NCBI GenBank assembly: GCA_900660155.1
Contig: CABFPE010000041.1
Span: 450,420 to 480,747, forward strand
Source: Hofstenia miamia
Taxonomy: Eukaryota; Xenacoelomorpha; Acoela; Hofsteniidae
DNA length: 30,328 bases
Reading direction: 5' to 3'
The notes under the pieces are model-generated. The model saw nothing but the letters and a program-made list of their open reading frames with translations. It made no database searches and was not told where the DNA came from. Position numbers and translations under genes: made by a program. Below are positions 1 to 9,789 of this stretch, piece by piece. Every line of letters starts with the position of its first letter. The first letter of the stretch is position 1.

Positions 1-3
1 ATA

Positions 4-17
4 CTATTATTATTTTA

Positions 18-63
<46 letters not shown>
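4..63. repeat. (ATT)n microsatellite
   Basis: An almost pure run of TAT/ATT triplets opens the window. It is a simple sequence repeat and may continue to the left of the window edge. Confidence 0.95.
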
Positions 64-65
<2 letters not shown>

Positions 66-460
66 CAAATATTTACTTAATGAATTTTTAGAAATTCTAT
101 TTAAATCCACATGTTTTTTAACCTAAAAAGAGGTCAAGATCTAAGGCTTTGATGTGAGCATATCTTTAGAGATAAAATTTAGAACAATAATGCATTTTTA
201 ATTTCTTATTTATGCTTTTGACCCATTTGCAATAGTTTACCTAGAAATAACATTAATAAATAGACTTTTAGCTAGCGAAAATTTAGAGAAAAGCAAGCAT
301 AAACCTTGTTTGCCACCTGTAATCCTTTCTAAGCATTAGGTATTTAAAAATGCTGACAAGTTTGTTCTTTCCTTATTTATACTTTTATAGATAGAAAAGT
401 ATTCTTGCAAAACTTAATGGTATTTCAATCATCCGTTCAATATTTTGACTGCGACATGGC
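64..460. other. AT-rich DNA, no gene seen
   Basis: I see no recognisable coding segment, RNA gene or repeat here. I read the minus strand specifically for a missing 3' exon (TM6/TM7) of the GPCR gene and found none. Confidence 0.5.
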
Positions 461-2394
461 TAGAAATTTCAATTCCTTCATAGGAATTAGGAATTAATAT
501 TTATCCTAAACTTGGAATTAGAATTGACCAATTCTTAAGTGTCAAAATTATATTTCGAATTGGAAAAAATTATCAGTTTAAATTGATTTTATAAGCCCAG
601 CTTATTCAAAAAATCATGACTTTATACCTTCATAAAAGCTGATCGCACAATTTATGACGTAAATTATCAATAAATTTATCAAGTTTATGGAGATACTTTT
701 TGTATAATTAGAACATTTAAATTATGCACTGTGTGACAAAAAAATATATTTTTCTTAGTTGAGTACATTTTTTCGATGTTTCTGGTCAATTTGATATTGC
801 TAAAAACAAATTTGATGTCATTTTCACAGCAGAAACAATACTTTAGAAAATATCATGAAATCAAGTTTATTGCCAAATAGATGATTGAATATACAAATCG
901 GAAATTGTACTATAAATGGAATTCCAAAAATCATCAAATGAATATTATAATTGCATATGGACATCTAATTTTATTTTAATGTCAGCAGATGTTTTCTGTT
1001 AATCCAAAGCCCATGAGGCCAAAATATAGTCTAAATTGGATCATTTGCTAATTGCTGTTACTGAGATATTTTCAAGATTTTTAGTTGTCAGCAAGCATTT
1101 CTTTAGTGATCAAATACTAATATATAGATTGTTTTCATTCATCTGAACCTACAGAGGCTATATAACCCAAACTATACTTCCAAATCTGCAGATTTCATTA
1201 TGTTCTAGATAAAACCATACACATAGAAACTCTCTTGAGTAGTTGGCGTATTTTTGCCTTTTTTATCACTAAGCAACCAAAATTTTCAAGAAACACATTC
1301 AATTGACATTTCAGAAAATAAATTTTAGTAGGCATCATCACTAACAATGTCTCATTTCCGCAATTTAGCTAAGAAAATTGTCTCATGCTAAGATTTCGCT
1401 TTTCAACTAATGAATTCAAATACTTTTGAGAAGAATAATGAAGATCTTGATAATTTGTGTTAGAAAATTGGCTTACTTGTTACTAGAAAAATTGTTATAG
1501 ATTATACATAAGGCCATAAATACCAGGACATTTAAGTATTGAAGATAGATGCTGTAAGGTACAGATTTACAAGATGAGTTGATAGCAGGATATATGAGGA
1601 AACTCTTTCTTCAATTCAATTGTGGTTTCTCAATTCATGCTGAACATGAAGAATAGAAAATGACAACGATTAGTAATCTTTAACTAGCCAGAACTCTACA
1701 TAGTGTGGCAGCAGGAATATAATTATGGGGTGTCAAGATCCAATACTCAAAAAAAAATTAATATGCTCCAGAATATTTCATTTGCCTCAACCCTATATTT
1801 GTAATGGTTTGATTTTCAGAATATAATATCAACAAATGTAACAGAATGAATTCACAAAAGTCTTGCATTTATAAGCAGCTGTTACTTGCAGAAAAGACAT
1901 GGATAAGTTGTCATATGCACAGAGCACAGTCGTTATGTAATATACACGGTGCATGAATGTATGTCAGTTAAAGTTTTTCTCATCCTGATACCCAATGTGA
2001 CTCGTCAAGACAGTGAAGCTGAGTTTAATGAATTATTGGTGGAAAAAAATAGCAGAGAAGATATAATTTCAATGGTCCAATGCGTCCATAGTCCTAGACA
2101 ATAACTGAAGAACGTAATGATATGCAGGCTTTCTAAAATTTAAAATACAAATTACTCAAAAAGTATAGTTTTGTATGTAAAATGACATTCAAATTCGTAA
2201 TTCTAAAATTGACTGAAGTCTGTGAAAACATTTAGTTAACTACATTTTATGTTACACCGTGTTATGAAAATGGAAAAAACGCAAATTTTAATGACAATGG
2301 AACTGGAACTGAAACTGATATTATTGGTCCGTATGAATTGGAATTGAATCACCAAGAATCGATATTGAAGTATTGAATTGAATTGAAATCCCTG
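461..2394. mobile_element. hAT-like non-autonomous element, 1.93 kb
   Basis: The left end reads TAGAAATTTCAATTCCTTC. The right end, read inward on the minus strand, is CAGGGATTTCAATTCAATTC. These are imperfect terminal inverted repeats with the hAT-like YAG start. The flanking 8-mers are gacatggc (453-460) and gtcatggc (2395-2402), matching at 7 of 8 positions, the target-duplication length of the hAT superfamily. The ends are rich in GAATTG/GGAACT-type degenerate repeats. No long open frame lies inside and I could not recognise transposase motifs, so it is non-autonomous or fully decayed. It lies immediately downstream of the candidate stop codon of the GPCR gene on the minus strand. Confidence 0.75.
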
Positions 2395-2402
2395 GTCATG
2401 GC

Positions 2403-2583
2403 TTAATTATCCCTCCTTCTCCCATCCTGTGAGCTTACAAAATTATCCGGTGGCAAAAGGTTGAATTGTGATTTAGATTTTGTTAAATTATGAATACATG
2501 CAACTAGAATTTGTTGGCATGAAAGCAATTTCTTACGCATCTCCTCTTTCCATATCATTATATACTGCATACAGCAGAACTCC
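2403..2583 (-). CDS. candidate last exon (exon 6) of the GPCR gene
   Basis: This open frame follows an acceptor-like ...GAATAGCAG (AG at 2585-2584) and ends at TAA 2405-2403. One base plus 60 codons fits the phase left by candidate exon 5. The residues IMIWKEEMRKKLLSC resemble the segment after TM7 (helix 8 and tail) of class A receptors, with a hydrophilic tail after it. Against the model, no NPxxY precedes it: the residues before the tyrosine are CCMQ, and too few residues remain after TM5 for both TM6 and TM7. If real, it completes a 981-nt, 326-residue open frame. If not, the true 3' exons were missed, were lost, or lie left of the window. The stop abuts the target duplication of the hAT-like element. 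Confidence 0.3.
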
Positions 2584-2685
2584 CTGCTATTCTCTATTCG
2601 AAATAGGCAAAAACACTTTAAAATTGTGGACATCTTGAAATTCAAATAATGAATAATGAATATACATAGTTAAATTTTTACTCAC

Positions 2686-2742
2686 TTTAAAAGTGGAAGG
2701 CAAAATTTCAATCGACAGATAGTAAATAAACCTTTATTAATG
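2686..2742 (-). CDS. candidate exon 5 of the GPCR gene
   Basis: A 57-nt segment lies between an acceptor-like ATATGGCAG (AG at 2744-2743) and a consensus donor GTGAGT (2685-2680). It begins with one base, which completes the codon left open by exon 4, and ends two bases into a codon. It would encode INKGLFTICRLKFCLPLL, which could be a poor TM6 but carries Arg and Lys inside the helix and lacks a CWxP motif. Phase and splice signals fit, but protein support is weak. Confidence 0.25.
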
Positions 2743-2779
2743 CTGCCATATCCGAACAGTTCAAGCTTTTCGACAAATG

Positions 2780-2782
<3 letters not shown>

Positions 2783-2817
<35 letters not shown>
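2783..2817. repeat. (TA)n microsatellite
   Basis: A pure AT dinucleotide run of about 35 bp lies just downstream of the exon 4 donor of the GPCR gene. Confidence 0.97.
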
Positions 2818-2818
<1 letters not shown>

Positions 2819-2826
2819 CATTTTAC

Positions 2827-3010
2827 CGATCGCTGCTCTTTTTTGATTGAGATGTCAGCTTTCTTCTTATTAAAGCAAAAATAATTCCACCATTGAGAAG
2901 TACAAGAAATATTGACGGCAACACCCACTCCCAAATTAATTCCACGAATGTTAGCATGATGGCCATCGCACCATCAAGTTGTACCAATTTACAATGAATT
3001 TCATCGCCAA
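2827..3010 (-). CDS. class A GPCR, exon 4 (end of ECL2, TM5, start of ICL3)
   Basis: The 184-nt exon lies between an acceptor AATTTACAG (AG at 3012-3011) and a donor CG|GTAAAA (GT at 2826-2825). It starts with the last two bases of a codon and ends two bases into the next. It encodes an HCKL stretch that could hold the conserved ECL2 cysteine, then a strongly hydrophobic segment containing WVLPSIFLVLLNGGIIFAL. This is a typical TM5 with the conserved proline, followed by a basic loop (RRKLTSQSKK). The receptor would sit in the plasma membrane and signal through a G protein; the ligand cannot be read. Upstream phase 1 matches exon 3 exactly. It is too short to stand out as a free-standing ORF. 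Confidence 0.85.
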
Positions 3011-3652
3011 CTGTAAATTCTTTATACTTCTAAATGTATTCTGTATATAATATGATCAACAGCCTTAGATGAGAAAACAGCAGAGTAACTTTCAAATCAT
3101 CTTTGTAAATTGTTGCTGCTAATTTAACATAATTGAAAGAAACAGAAATCATTTTACATCTATTTCCACGGATCAAGTTCCTTTTTAAACCAATTGGGCA
3201 GCTATATGCCTCCATCAAACTGTGCAAATTTAAGCAAATTTAAATAATTTTAAAATGATCATCTATCATGTTTGGTGCGGCAATCCCTGCAATTGTCAAA
3301 AATAACAAAATTAGCATTTTAAAATGCTTTTTAATGCAAGCAGTCACCAAAGCTCAGCATACAAAGCATCAGCAAAATAAATGAGGTCACATACATATTT
3401 AATCACATACATATTTAATGGCATGTTCTTTCAATTCATTTTTTAGAAAGGATTAAATATTTTTTCTATGTCAACTATACAATAATCATTCTTTCTCTGT
3501 ATCGACAATCTTTGCTCACATTGGCATAATCTTTGATATATGTCCCTTAATTTTCAGCTGTATCTTTAAACAACTCTTTATACTTCATTGTGCTTCACAA
3601 ATATAAATAGTCAGGATTTGCTGACAATTTATTTTGGATTAAGCATAACCAT

Positions 3653-3675
3653 GCACTATTACTATGTAATAGTGC
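3653..3675. repeat. perfect 10-bp palindrome with 3-nt loop
   Basis: GCACTATTAC, then TAT, then GTAATAGTGC form a perfect inverted repeat inside intron 3 of the GPCR gene. I know of no function. It could form a small hairpin or be the relic of a foldback element. Confidence 0.6.
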
Positions 3676-3850
3676 AAATAGCAGCTAGGACTGGGGGCCT
3701 ATAAGCTCTGGAAGAGTGGTATTCCTTCTTTGCTGAAACATTATTTTTGTTTGCCTGTGAGAAAATTAGTGCTCGAACGATTTGTGTATTGCTTTGATCA
3801 TCTGTTGCTTTTCTTATTTTGCTGTTGATTTGAAAAATAATGCTAGGAGA

Positions 3851-4150
3851 CAGACGCGTACCGAGAATTTCTAGAAGGGGGCCCAATTCTTATCGAAGAC
3901 ATATAGGCCTAGGTAGTTTTTTCACCCTCTTAGCATAATGCCGTGCTCGTCCGTGATCCATGCATATGTCATAAATAAACCTAAAGACAGACGGATGTTA
4001 TAAGAATAACATGAAATACTACTTTTTTGCACTTTGTGTCAAACAAAAAGACTGTTCATCAATGTATCGATCAGATCGTATGATAATGAGTTGAAATTGG
4101 CCTGCCCCAAAGGGGCCCAGGCACAATCCCCGCCTCTAATTATGCCCCTG
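3851..4150. mobile_element. hAT-like MITE, 300 bp
   Basis: The left end is CAGACGCGTACCGAG. The right end, read on the minus strand, is CAGGGGCATAATTAG followed by a GC-rich stretch with GGGCCCC. On the left a GGGGGCCC motif lies at a similar distance from the end. The flanks ctaggaga (3843-3850) and ttcggaga (4151-4158) agree at 6 of 8 positions, fitting a diverged 8-bp target duplication. There is no coding capacity. The element sits in intron 3 of the GPCR gene, where its GC content stands out. Confidence 0.65.
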
Positions 4151-4750
4151 TTCGGAGAACCAGTTCTTCAGTCAGGTACTATAAGTGGCTGATAATACAC
4201 TTTCCTACTTCTCTTGCTACATTTCGAAAAAGAAGCAATAATTTAAATTACGAGAAGAAGAAATAATCAATTGGATTTTTCATCTTCTAATATATTCACT
4301 TTTGTAGGTTATATCATAATGCATATTAATTCTTGGAGCAGTGGTTGGAAATCGTACTTGCAAAGCCATGGTGTATTGAATATGCAGTTTAAGTCTAATA
4401 TTTGAAGTAATTAGGCCTGTTGGAAGTTAGTTACTGTGCAAAACCAACTTCATGATTTAGACTGAGGAAGTCATGAACCTTGCATGACGGATTACACCAG
4501 TCTTTTTGAAAAGGAATTCTGAAGAAATATCAAAAAATTAGTGGTTTTTTCCACCTCTTTTATGTTCCAATCCTCCTCAATCATAACAAAGTTGCAAAAA
4601 TGAAGTAGAATGCATCACCTTTATCATAGAGGTATGAGTTGTCAATGTGGAAATACTTGCATGATTCAAATTTGATGTAACTCATGTGGGATTCTAGCAG
4701 CAGCGATTGGCTTTAACTGAAATGTGTTTATAACTCCTTGTTACTTATAC

Positions 4751-4871
4751 CAGGCAGTTTGTACCATTGGCAGCTTTGATTGAGTAATTTCAGCGACTTA
4801 ATACCCAAATACTTGATTCCGTCTTTTATTTGTTCAATTTGCAGGTCAACATTGAACCAATCATGAAGAAT
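4751..4871 (-). CDS. class A GPCR, exon 3 (ECL2)
   Basis: The 121-nt exon follows a strong acceptor CTTTATTTTGTAG (AG at 4873-4872) and ends at donor CTG|GTATAAGT (GT at 4750-4749). It starts in phase 0, as left by exon 2, and leaves one base, as needed by exon 4. The 40 residues are hydrophilic and include KYLGIKSLKLL and QSCQWYKLP. They fall between TM4 and TM5, so they would form most of an unusually long second extracellular loop containing a cysteine. The protein itself carries no family motif. The case rests on the splice signals, the open frame and the two matching phases. Confidence 0.65.
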
Positions 4872-5217
4872 CTACAAAATAAAGCATAGTACTAATACTA
4901 GTTTAGCATATGATATAAATGGTTTCATAATTATACATTAGCATTCTATTCATCTTCTGTCCAATAAAATTAAACAAAAATTATTATTTCTGACTTTTAG
5001 ACTTCCTTTTATATAAGTAAACTAAACCACGAAAATTAGTATGTGTATGCCCAATTTACTTTATTTTCATAAAATAGTTGGTTAGCATACTCCAAGAGTA
5101 GTATTTTTGTAATTTTATTTGAATTCTTATGGTTTGAGATTTTTTCTTCTGCTTGGTGATCACCTTGCACATAAAAGCATTATAAAATGCTAATATTGTC
5201 GTCTTTTTTGCCTATTG

Positions 5218-5790
5218 CATGGTCTACCCAAAATTCATAAAAATTACAAAGATCCACCATTTAAACATTCCGGTGAAAAAAACCATAGACCATATCATAG
5301 GTCTAATTCCAGAGAATGAAATATCAATCAATCCTAACACCCTAAGAAAATTATTGAATATTGCTTTTATAAACGTAAAATTTATATTTAAGGAAACTAT
5401 TTACGAGCAGATAGATGGATGGCAATGGGATCACCATTAGGTCCAACTATGAGATCCTTAGCCATGGATATCCTCGAAAAGAATATAGAAGGCTTAAATA
5501 TCACAAAGCCCATTGCATATCATAGATATGTTGATGACATTTTTACTATATGCGAAAACCAAGATGATATCGAAAAATTCAAGAACTTTATGAATAATTG
5601 CTTAAAAGAGTTACAATTTACAATTGAACACCCTGTGAACAATAAATTCAATTTTCTGGATGTTGCAATAACATACAATAACCATTTCTACCAAACTAAG
5701 ATACATTGAAAACCAACAAATACCAATCTTTATATTCCTTTTCATTCATATTGTGATTCAAAGTATAAAATTTAATTTATTTGCATGTTT
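5218..5790 (+). pseudogene. Penelope-like element reverse transcriptase fragment
   Basis: Three Penelope-family RT landmarks occur in order. GLPKIHK is at 5221-5241. QIDG(V)AMGSPLGP spans about 5409-5449. YVDDIF, with the catalytic aspartates, lies near 5527-5544. A KPTNTNLY stretch follows near 5710, matching the region after the RT core. The copy is broken: GLPKIHK is in a different frame from the rest. One base is missing in the DG-VAMGSP box, where GGAGTGGCA would be expected and GGATGGCA is found. A TGA interrupts just before KPTNT. No GIY-YIG endonuclease is visible, so both ends are truncated. It lies in intron 2 of the GPCR gene, on the opposite strand. Confidence 0.85.
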
Positions 5791-5947
5791 AAGAATGGTA
5801 CGAAAAAATTTGACGTATATATGTATATATTGGTAAAAATTGTTAATTTCTTAGTTTATAATTTATTACTTTTTACATTATCATTTTGATGAAGTAATAA
5901 TTTTAAACTTAATTATATCATCATTATAATCTAAGAATAATACATAC

Positions 5948-6101
5948 GTAATATTCGGGAAACTCTATTATGGAACTGATAAACCATGTAGAGAGCATCA
6001 AATATACCACTGATTTACGCGAGAATGCTTGAAATGTTAAAGGGAAATTCAGCAGAAGAAATCGTTCGAATGCAAAGATCATCAAAGCCAAGTTGCTCAC
6101 A
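5948..6101 (-). CDS. class A GPCR, exon 2 (TM3 to TM4)
   Basis: The 154-nt exon follows acceptor TTATTACTTAG (AG at 6103-6102) and ends at a strong donor TAC|GTATGT (GT at 5947-5946). Its first base completes an AGT codon with exon 1, and it ends in phase 0. It encodes LALMIFAFERFLLLNFP, the end of TM3 with ERF in place of DRY, then an intracellular loop, then a TM4 containing SVVYLMLSTWFISSII with the conserved tryptophan. The cysteine at the top of TM3 in exon 1 lies exactly 25 residues before the arginine of ERF, the standard class A spacing. That is strong evidence that the two exons belong together. Confidence 0.87.
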
Positions 6102-7483
6102 CTAAGTAATAATTATAAAATGTTAAAAATACTTAATCTTTTGCTCCAGTCATGTAAGTTTAAAATCTTTAGAAAATTTCATATGGATATTTTTAAAGAG
6201 TTTGCACATTATTAATTTTGTCATTTTAAACTTTTTCAAATCAAATATGAAATTAATTAATGTTTGGCCGCAATATCCATTGAAATGTATTCCACCAAAT
6301 GTAACTAAAACTTTAATTCAAATTTTAATAGCTAACTGAACATTCAACTATATTACTGTAGAGGCTTACGACATTATTAGCATTGATTATCATATAAAAA
6401 TATTGAAATTTGTATTTAAATTGAAATTTTAATTCTAATGAAATTGAAATATCAATGAATATTCATTTCAGCAAATTTTAAATATTATTTTTACATTACA
6501 TTTTTACACACTTTCCATAATTGTAGTCAATAATTCCTAAAACATGTTATCTTTAAGGCGGAATACACATTAAATTTATTATGTTAAAATAATAATGTTT
6601 AAATCAAAATATACTTTAATTTCAAAAATTTTAAGAGTTCATTATTGTTGAATTCACTAATCTATACTTGGCAAAAAGAGAGTTGTTTAAAAATTTAATG
6701 AAGTTTGCATACGATTTTGTATTAACAATGAATAGGAAAATGTGCGAAAGTAGATACTTATGCTAACAAAAATTTGCCTAAAATAGAAATTTTGAACTTA
6801 GAATCCTAGATATACTCCTAAAATATTTTTGGCTGTCTTTAAAGGCAAATTTGGGTAATGCTCGTCGAATTTTTATACTGGTAATGAAGAAGCAAAAAGT
6901 TATTTGCAATTTTAAACTATATGTGAAAGAAGGAATGAAATCCCTTATCAAATTTTATATGGAAATTCCCTTAAAAGTGAGTGTGAGTTTAATTTTTAAG
7001 GAGTAATAATGTTAAATTTGTTGAATAAAAAAAACTCCATGAAAATATGGCTCAATTCTAAGTAGGAATTATTTTAGAGTTAAATTTATGTGCAATATTT
7101 AATTAGAGAACAAATTTTTTCTCAAAATACGACATTGATCACAACTGAAGTTTTCAATCTCTGTGAATAATATGCTTCTATGCGTAAATATTCATGTGTT
7201 TTTTTCATAATCCATATTAAACCAAATCAGATAAGCTTGTTTCTACTCATTGGCCTCGCTACATTAAATCACTTCAACGCCTCAAATTGCCAGTTGTTGC
7301 TTAAGTACTGGGAATATTTTGAGGTACTTCTTAAAAATGATATTTGATTTCAATAGTAAAAATATTTCCTTGCAAACATCTTTGCAAGAATAAGTAATGT
7401 TTATTGTATCATCCTTTGATATAGAGACTAAAGAGAAATGCGTGCGGTAATTTATTTGATTATGAAAAAAATATTTTACAAAC
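6102..7483 (-). other. intron 1 of the GPCR gene
   Basis: The intron runs from donor GTTTGT (7483-7478) to acceptor AG (6103-6102). It is very AT-rich. I saw no further coding segment or intact repeat in it. Confidence 0.7.
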
Positions 7484-7767
7484 CTATATGTGAGATGATT
7501 AGCATAAGCAAAACTTTGACAAAAACCAATTTTGCCATTATTGATGGTGTATAAAAATGACCAGTAGATAGAAACTGTTGCTGCTGAACCGATGTCTGCT
7601 AGCAAGATGTTGATTATGTAACTAACAAAAGGAATAGACAAAAGATTTGAGCGGACTAAAACAAAAAGTCCCATTAAGTTACTAGAAATGCCAAGAATCC
7701 CTAGGGTTGCTGTAGCGTAGGGCACATTTTTCCAAAAGCCTTCATACTCCTCTGTGACATTCGACAT
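7484..7767 (-). CDS. class A GPCR, exon 1 (N-terminus, TM1, TM2, start of TM3)
   Basis: ATG at 7767-7765 opens 94 codons plus two bases, ending at donor ATAG|GTTTGT. The short N-terminus carries an NVT glycosylation sequon at residues 3-5. TM1 is about residues 16-38, with the conserved Asn in GISSNLMGLFVLV. TM2 is about 48-70, with the conserved Asp in NILLADIG. GKIGFCQSF supplies the cysteine at the top of TM3. The frame runs on past the donor to 7282, but that part is charged and AT-rich, as expected for intron read-through. The neuropeptide, amine or orphan subfamily cannot be assigned. The exon 1-4 product reaches about 246 residues, through TM5. Confidence 0.87.
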
Positions 7768-8418
7768 TTTAGTAATGAAGAAATATTATATGAAATCAAT
7801 TATAAAAAATTTAACCAATCAACTTTTAGCAGAGTTTGATTTTTGTACTTCATAAATAATAAATTAACCAATAATTAATTTGTACGCTATATGTATACAA
7901 GGAACTTTTTAAAGCAAGATTTATAACGTGATATTTCTTCAAAAAAACGAAAAACATATTGATTTCTTTGTGAACCGAAGTTATATTGTGAACAACTAAA
8001 CTAAGAAAACACATATCTATTCTAATAATATTTATAAATTTCTTCACATGTAATGAGTAATTATTTGTATATTTGTACATTGTCTGCATAATTTGAAAAC
8101 TTAAATTATGAAATTTAACTACATGTATCTTGATTTTAGTAGTCTTAATATTTTTTAATTTTTCCAAAAATGCTGGTTTATAAAAAGATTTAAAATTTTC
8201 TAAAAATGTTTGATATTTCGTAGATTTTTTAGAATACTTTAAATAAATATAGTTCAAATACCCAAAACTTTTCTTTTTCTTACTAGTGAAAATCTCTCTA
8301 ACAATCTAATGATAACCTTGGTAACACAATGTCTAAACTTTTTTTATATAAATTAGAGAAATGTATGAATGTTTCATACGTCTATTTATTATTAGTATCA
8401 TAATTTTATTATGCATTT

Positions 8419-8456
<38 letters not shown>

Positions 8457-8464
8457 GAGTATAG
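7768..8464. other. upstream region of the GPCR gene, with (TA)n microsatellite
   Basis: The sequence is AT-rich, with a pure AT dinucleotide run at about 8423-8454. No promoter element can be defended by eye. The 135-codon minus-strand frame at 7850-8257 is compositionally AT-driven and matches nothing I know. Confidence 0.5.
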
Positions 8465-8989
8465 CTTTGGGGGAAATTTTATGCTATTGTATTTTATATA
8501 ATACGGCAAAAATCAAGGAAAAAGAAAAGAGAAAACTCAAGGATTAATTCAGATGAACATTATGTCTTTACACAATTTGGTCGATTATGTGTTTATGGCT
8601 CTTCAATCTCATGTCATTCAAATTATCCAAATTGTTTTAATTGTGGAAACAATGGAATATTTAATAAATGTATTGAAATAGATGAATCTAATGTTGCATT
8701 AATAGGAAAAAAATTGGTGGTGGTCAATACGTCTACCAGAATGTCTAGTAGTTGATCAGCAACTTGAAAAATGAATTCTAAATTGAATGCTGTTAAAATT
8801 CAATTAGAAAAGAAAAATATGTTGCGAAGTTTCTCCCAAATCATAATTATATTCTCAATAGCAATTGAAGTAATAGTATATGTTCAACTATTAGCCTTGA
8901 GAAGTGCACTTCAAAGAGACCTCGAATCACACCAGATGGAAATATTGGTCAGAACTAGTAAAAGATGTTTAGAAAATATACTCAATTGA
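8465..8989 (+). pseudogene. broken cysteine-rich open frame of unknown origin
   Basis: After a TAG at 8462-8464 the plus strand stays open for 96 codons with no early ATG. It starts hydrophobic, becomes basic (KSRKKKRENSR), then gives a cysteine cluster with the pattern C-x8-C-x6-C-x2-C-x9-C. Two TGA stops (8753-8755 and 8765-8767) interrupt it. The same frame then stays open to the stop at 8989, with a hydrophobic stretch (IIIIFSIAIEVIVYVQLLAL) and a charged tail. I do not recognise the protein. It could be a decayed host gene or an unfamiliar transposon product, or chance. The shared frame across both parts is the main reason to list it. Confidence 0.3.
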
Positions 8990-9789
8990 GGTTCAATGTC
9001 ATCACCAAGGTTGCACATATATTTGGGAGATTGCCTAAACAAACAAACGAGTGTAAATAAGTGCTCAGATAATCACTTTATCTGATGCATACATGGAAAA
9101 TTTTTAAGTTGTGTAAAAGCAGATATGTATGCAAACTGCAAGTTGAGACGATAAAGAAGTCATTGGCTTGAAATAGAAGAATGATTGGGTACAAGAACAC
9201 AGGATTTTTGAATTCATTGATATGATAGGCTGAAATTGTCAAACACCATCGTCACTCAAAATAATAACGCAAATACTATAACACATACATATTTTCTTGT
9301 TTTGTCCCCAAAATGCACTACGCAATGCAAATGGTCTGAGATTTTGGAAAATACTAGTGATTCACAATGGTGTAAACAAGACAACACAGATGGAAACACA
9401 ATTGCGGTAAAGCCATTAGTCAATGAGAAATAAACTGTTTAATTCTTCTCACTGCGCTTTAACCAGAAAGATGATTGTTTCACGTTACTAGTACCATGGG
9501 ACTTACTGGTCACTGTCCAATTGGACTGGGAGCTGAGAAAAAGCAACTGAATTGGACTGGGATCAGAATGGGACTGGAACAAAAAAGGAGGGATCTGGAA
9601 CCACGGATTTCAGAATATTATTCCTAAATAGAAGCCGTGCTGAGGTAACATGGCGACTATGGGGTTGGGACGGAATACAATGGGACTAAGTGCTACTGGG
9701 AACTAAATGCAACATCCATGTGGGCATCCTTCGATAATACCAATATCTTAGAAGGCAGCTCACTTAATGGAGTCCAAACCTATAGATGG
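8990..9789. repeat. degenerate TGGACTGGGA-type short repeats
   Basis: From about 9510 to 9700 the motif family TTGGACTGGGA / TGGGACT recurs many times with variations. This looks like a decayed minisatellite or the sub-terminal repeats of a DNA transposon. I found no convincing ends. The rest of the stretch shows no gene. Confidence 0.45.

Noticed and set aside
4751..4871. Reading the KYLGI segment as part of a LINE reverse transcriptase
   Set aside because: No other RT box is near it on that strand. Its two splice sites and both phases fit the GPCR gene.
7282..7483. Continuation of the GPCR exon 1 frame to a stop
   Set aside because: A consensus donor at 7483, a sudden change to charged AT-type residues, and the exact TM3 continuation in exon 2 show this is intron read-through.
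7850..8257. 135-codon minus-strand open frame upstream of the GPCR gene
   Set aside because: Its composition is dominated by Lys, Asn, Ile, Tyr and Phe as expected from AT-rich DNA. It has no motif and no splice or neighbour support.
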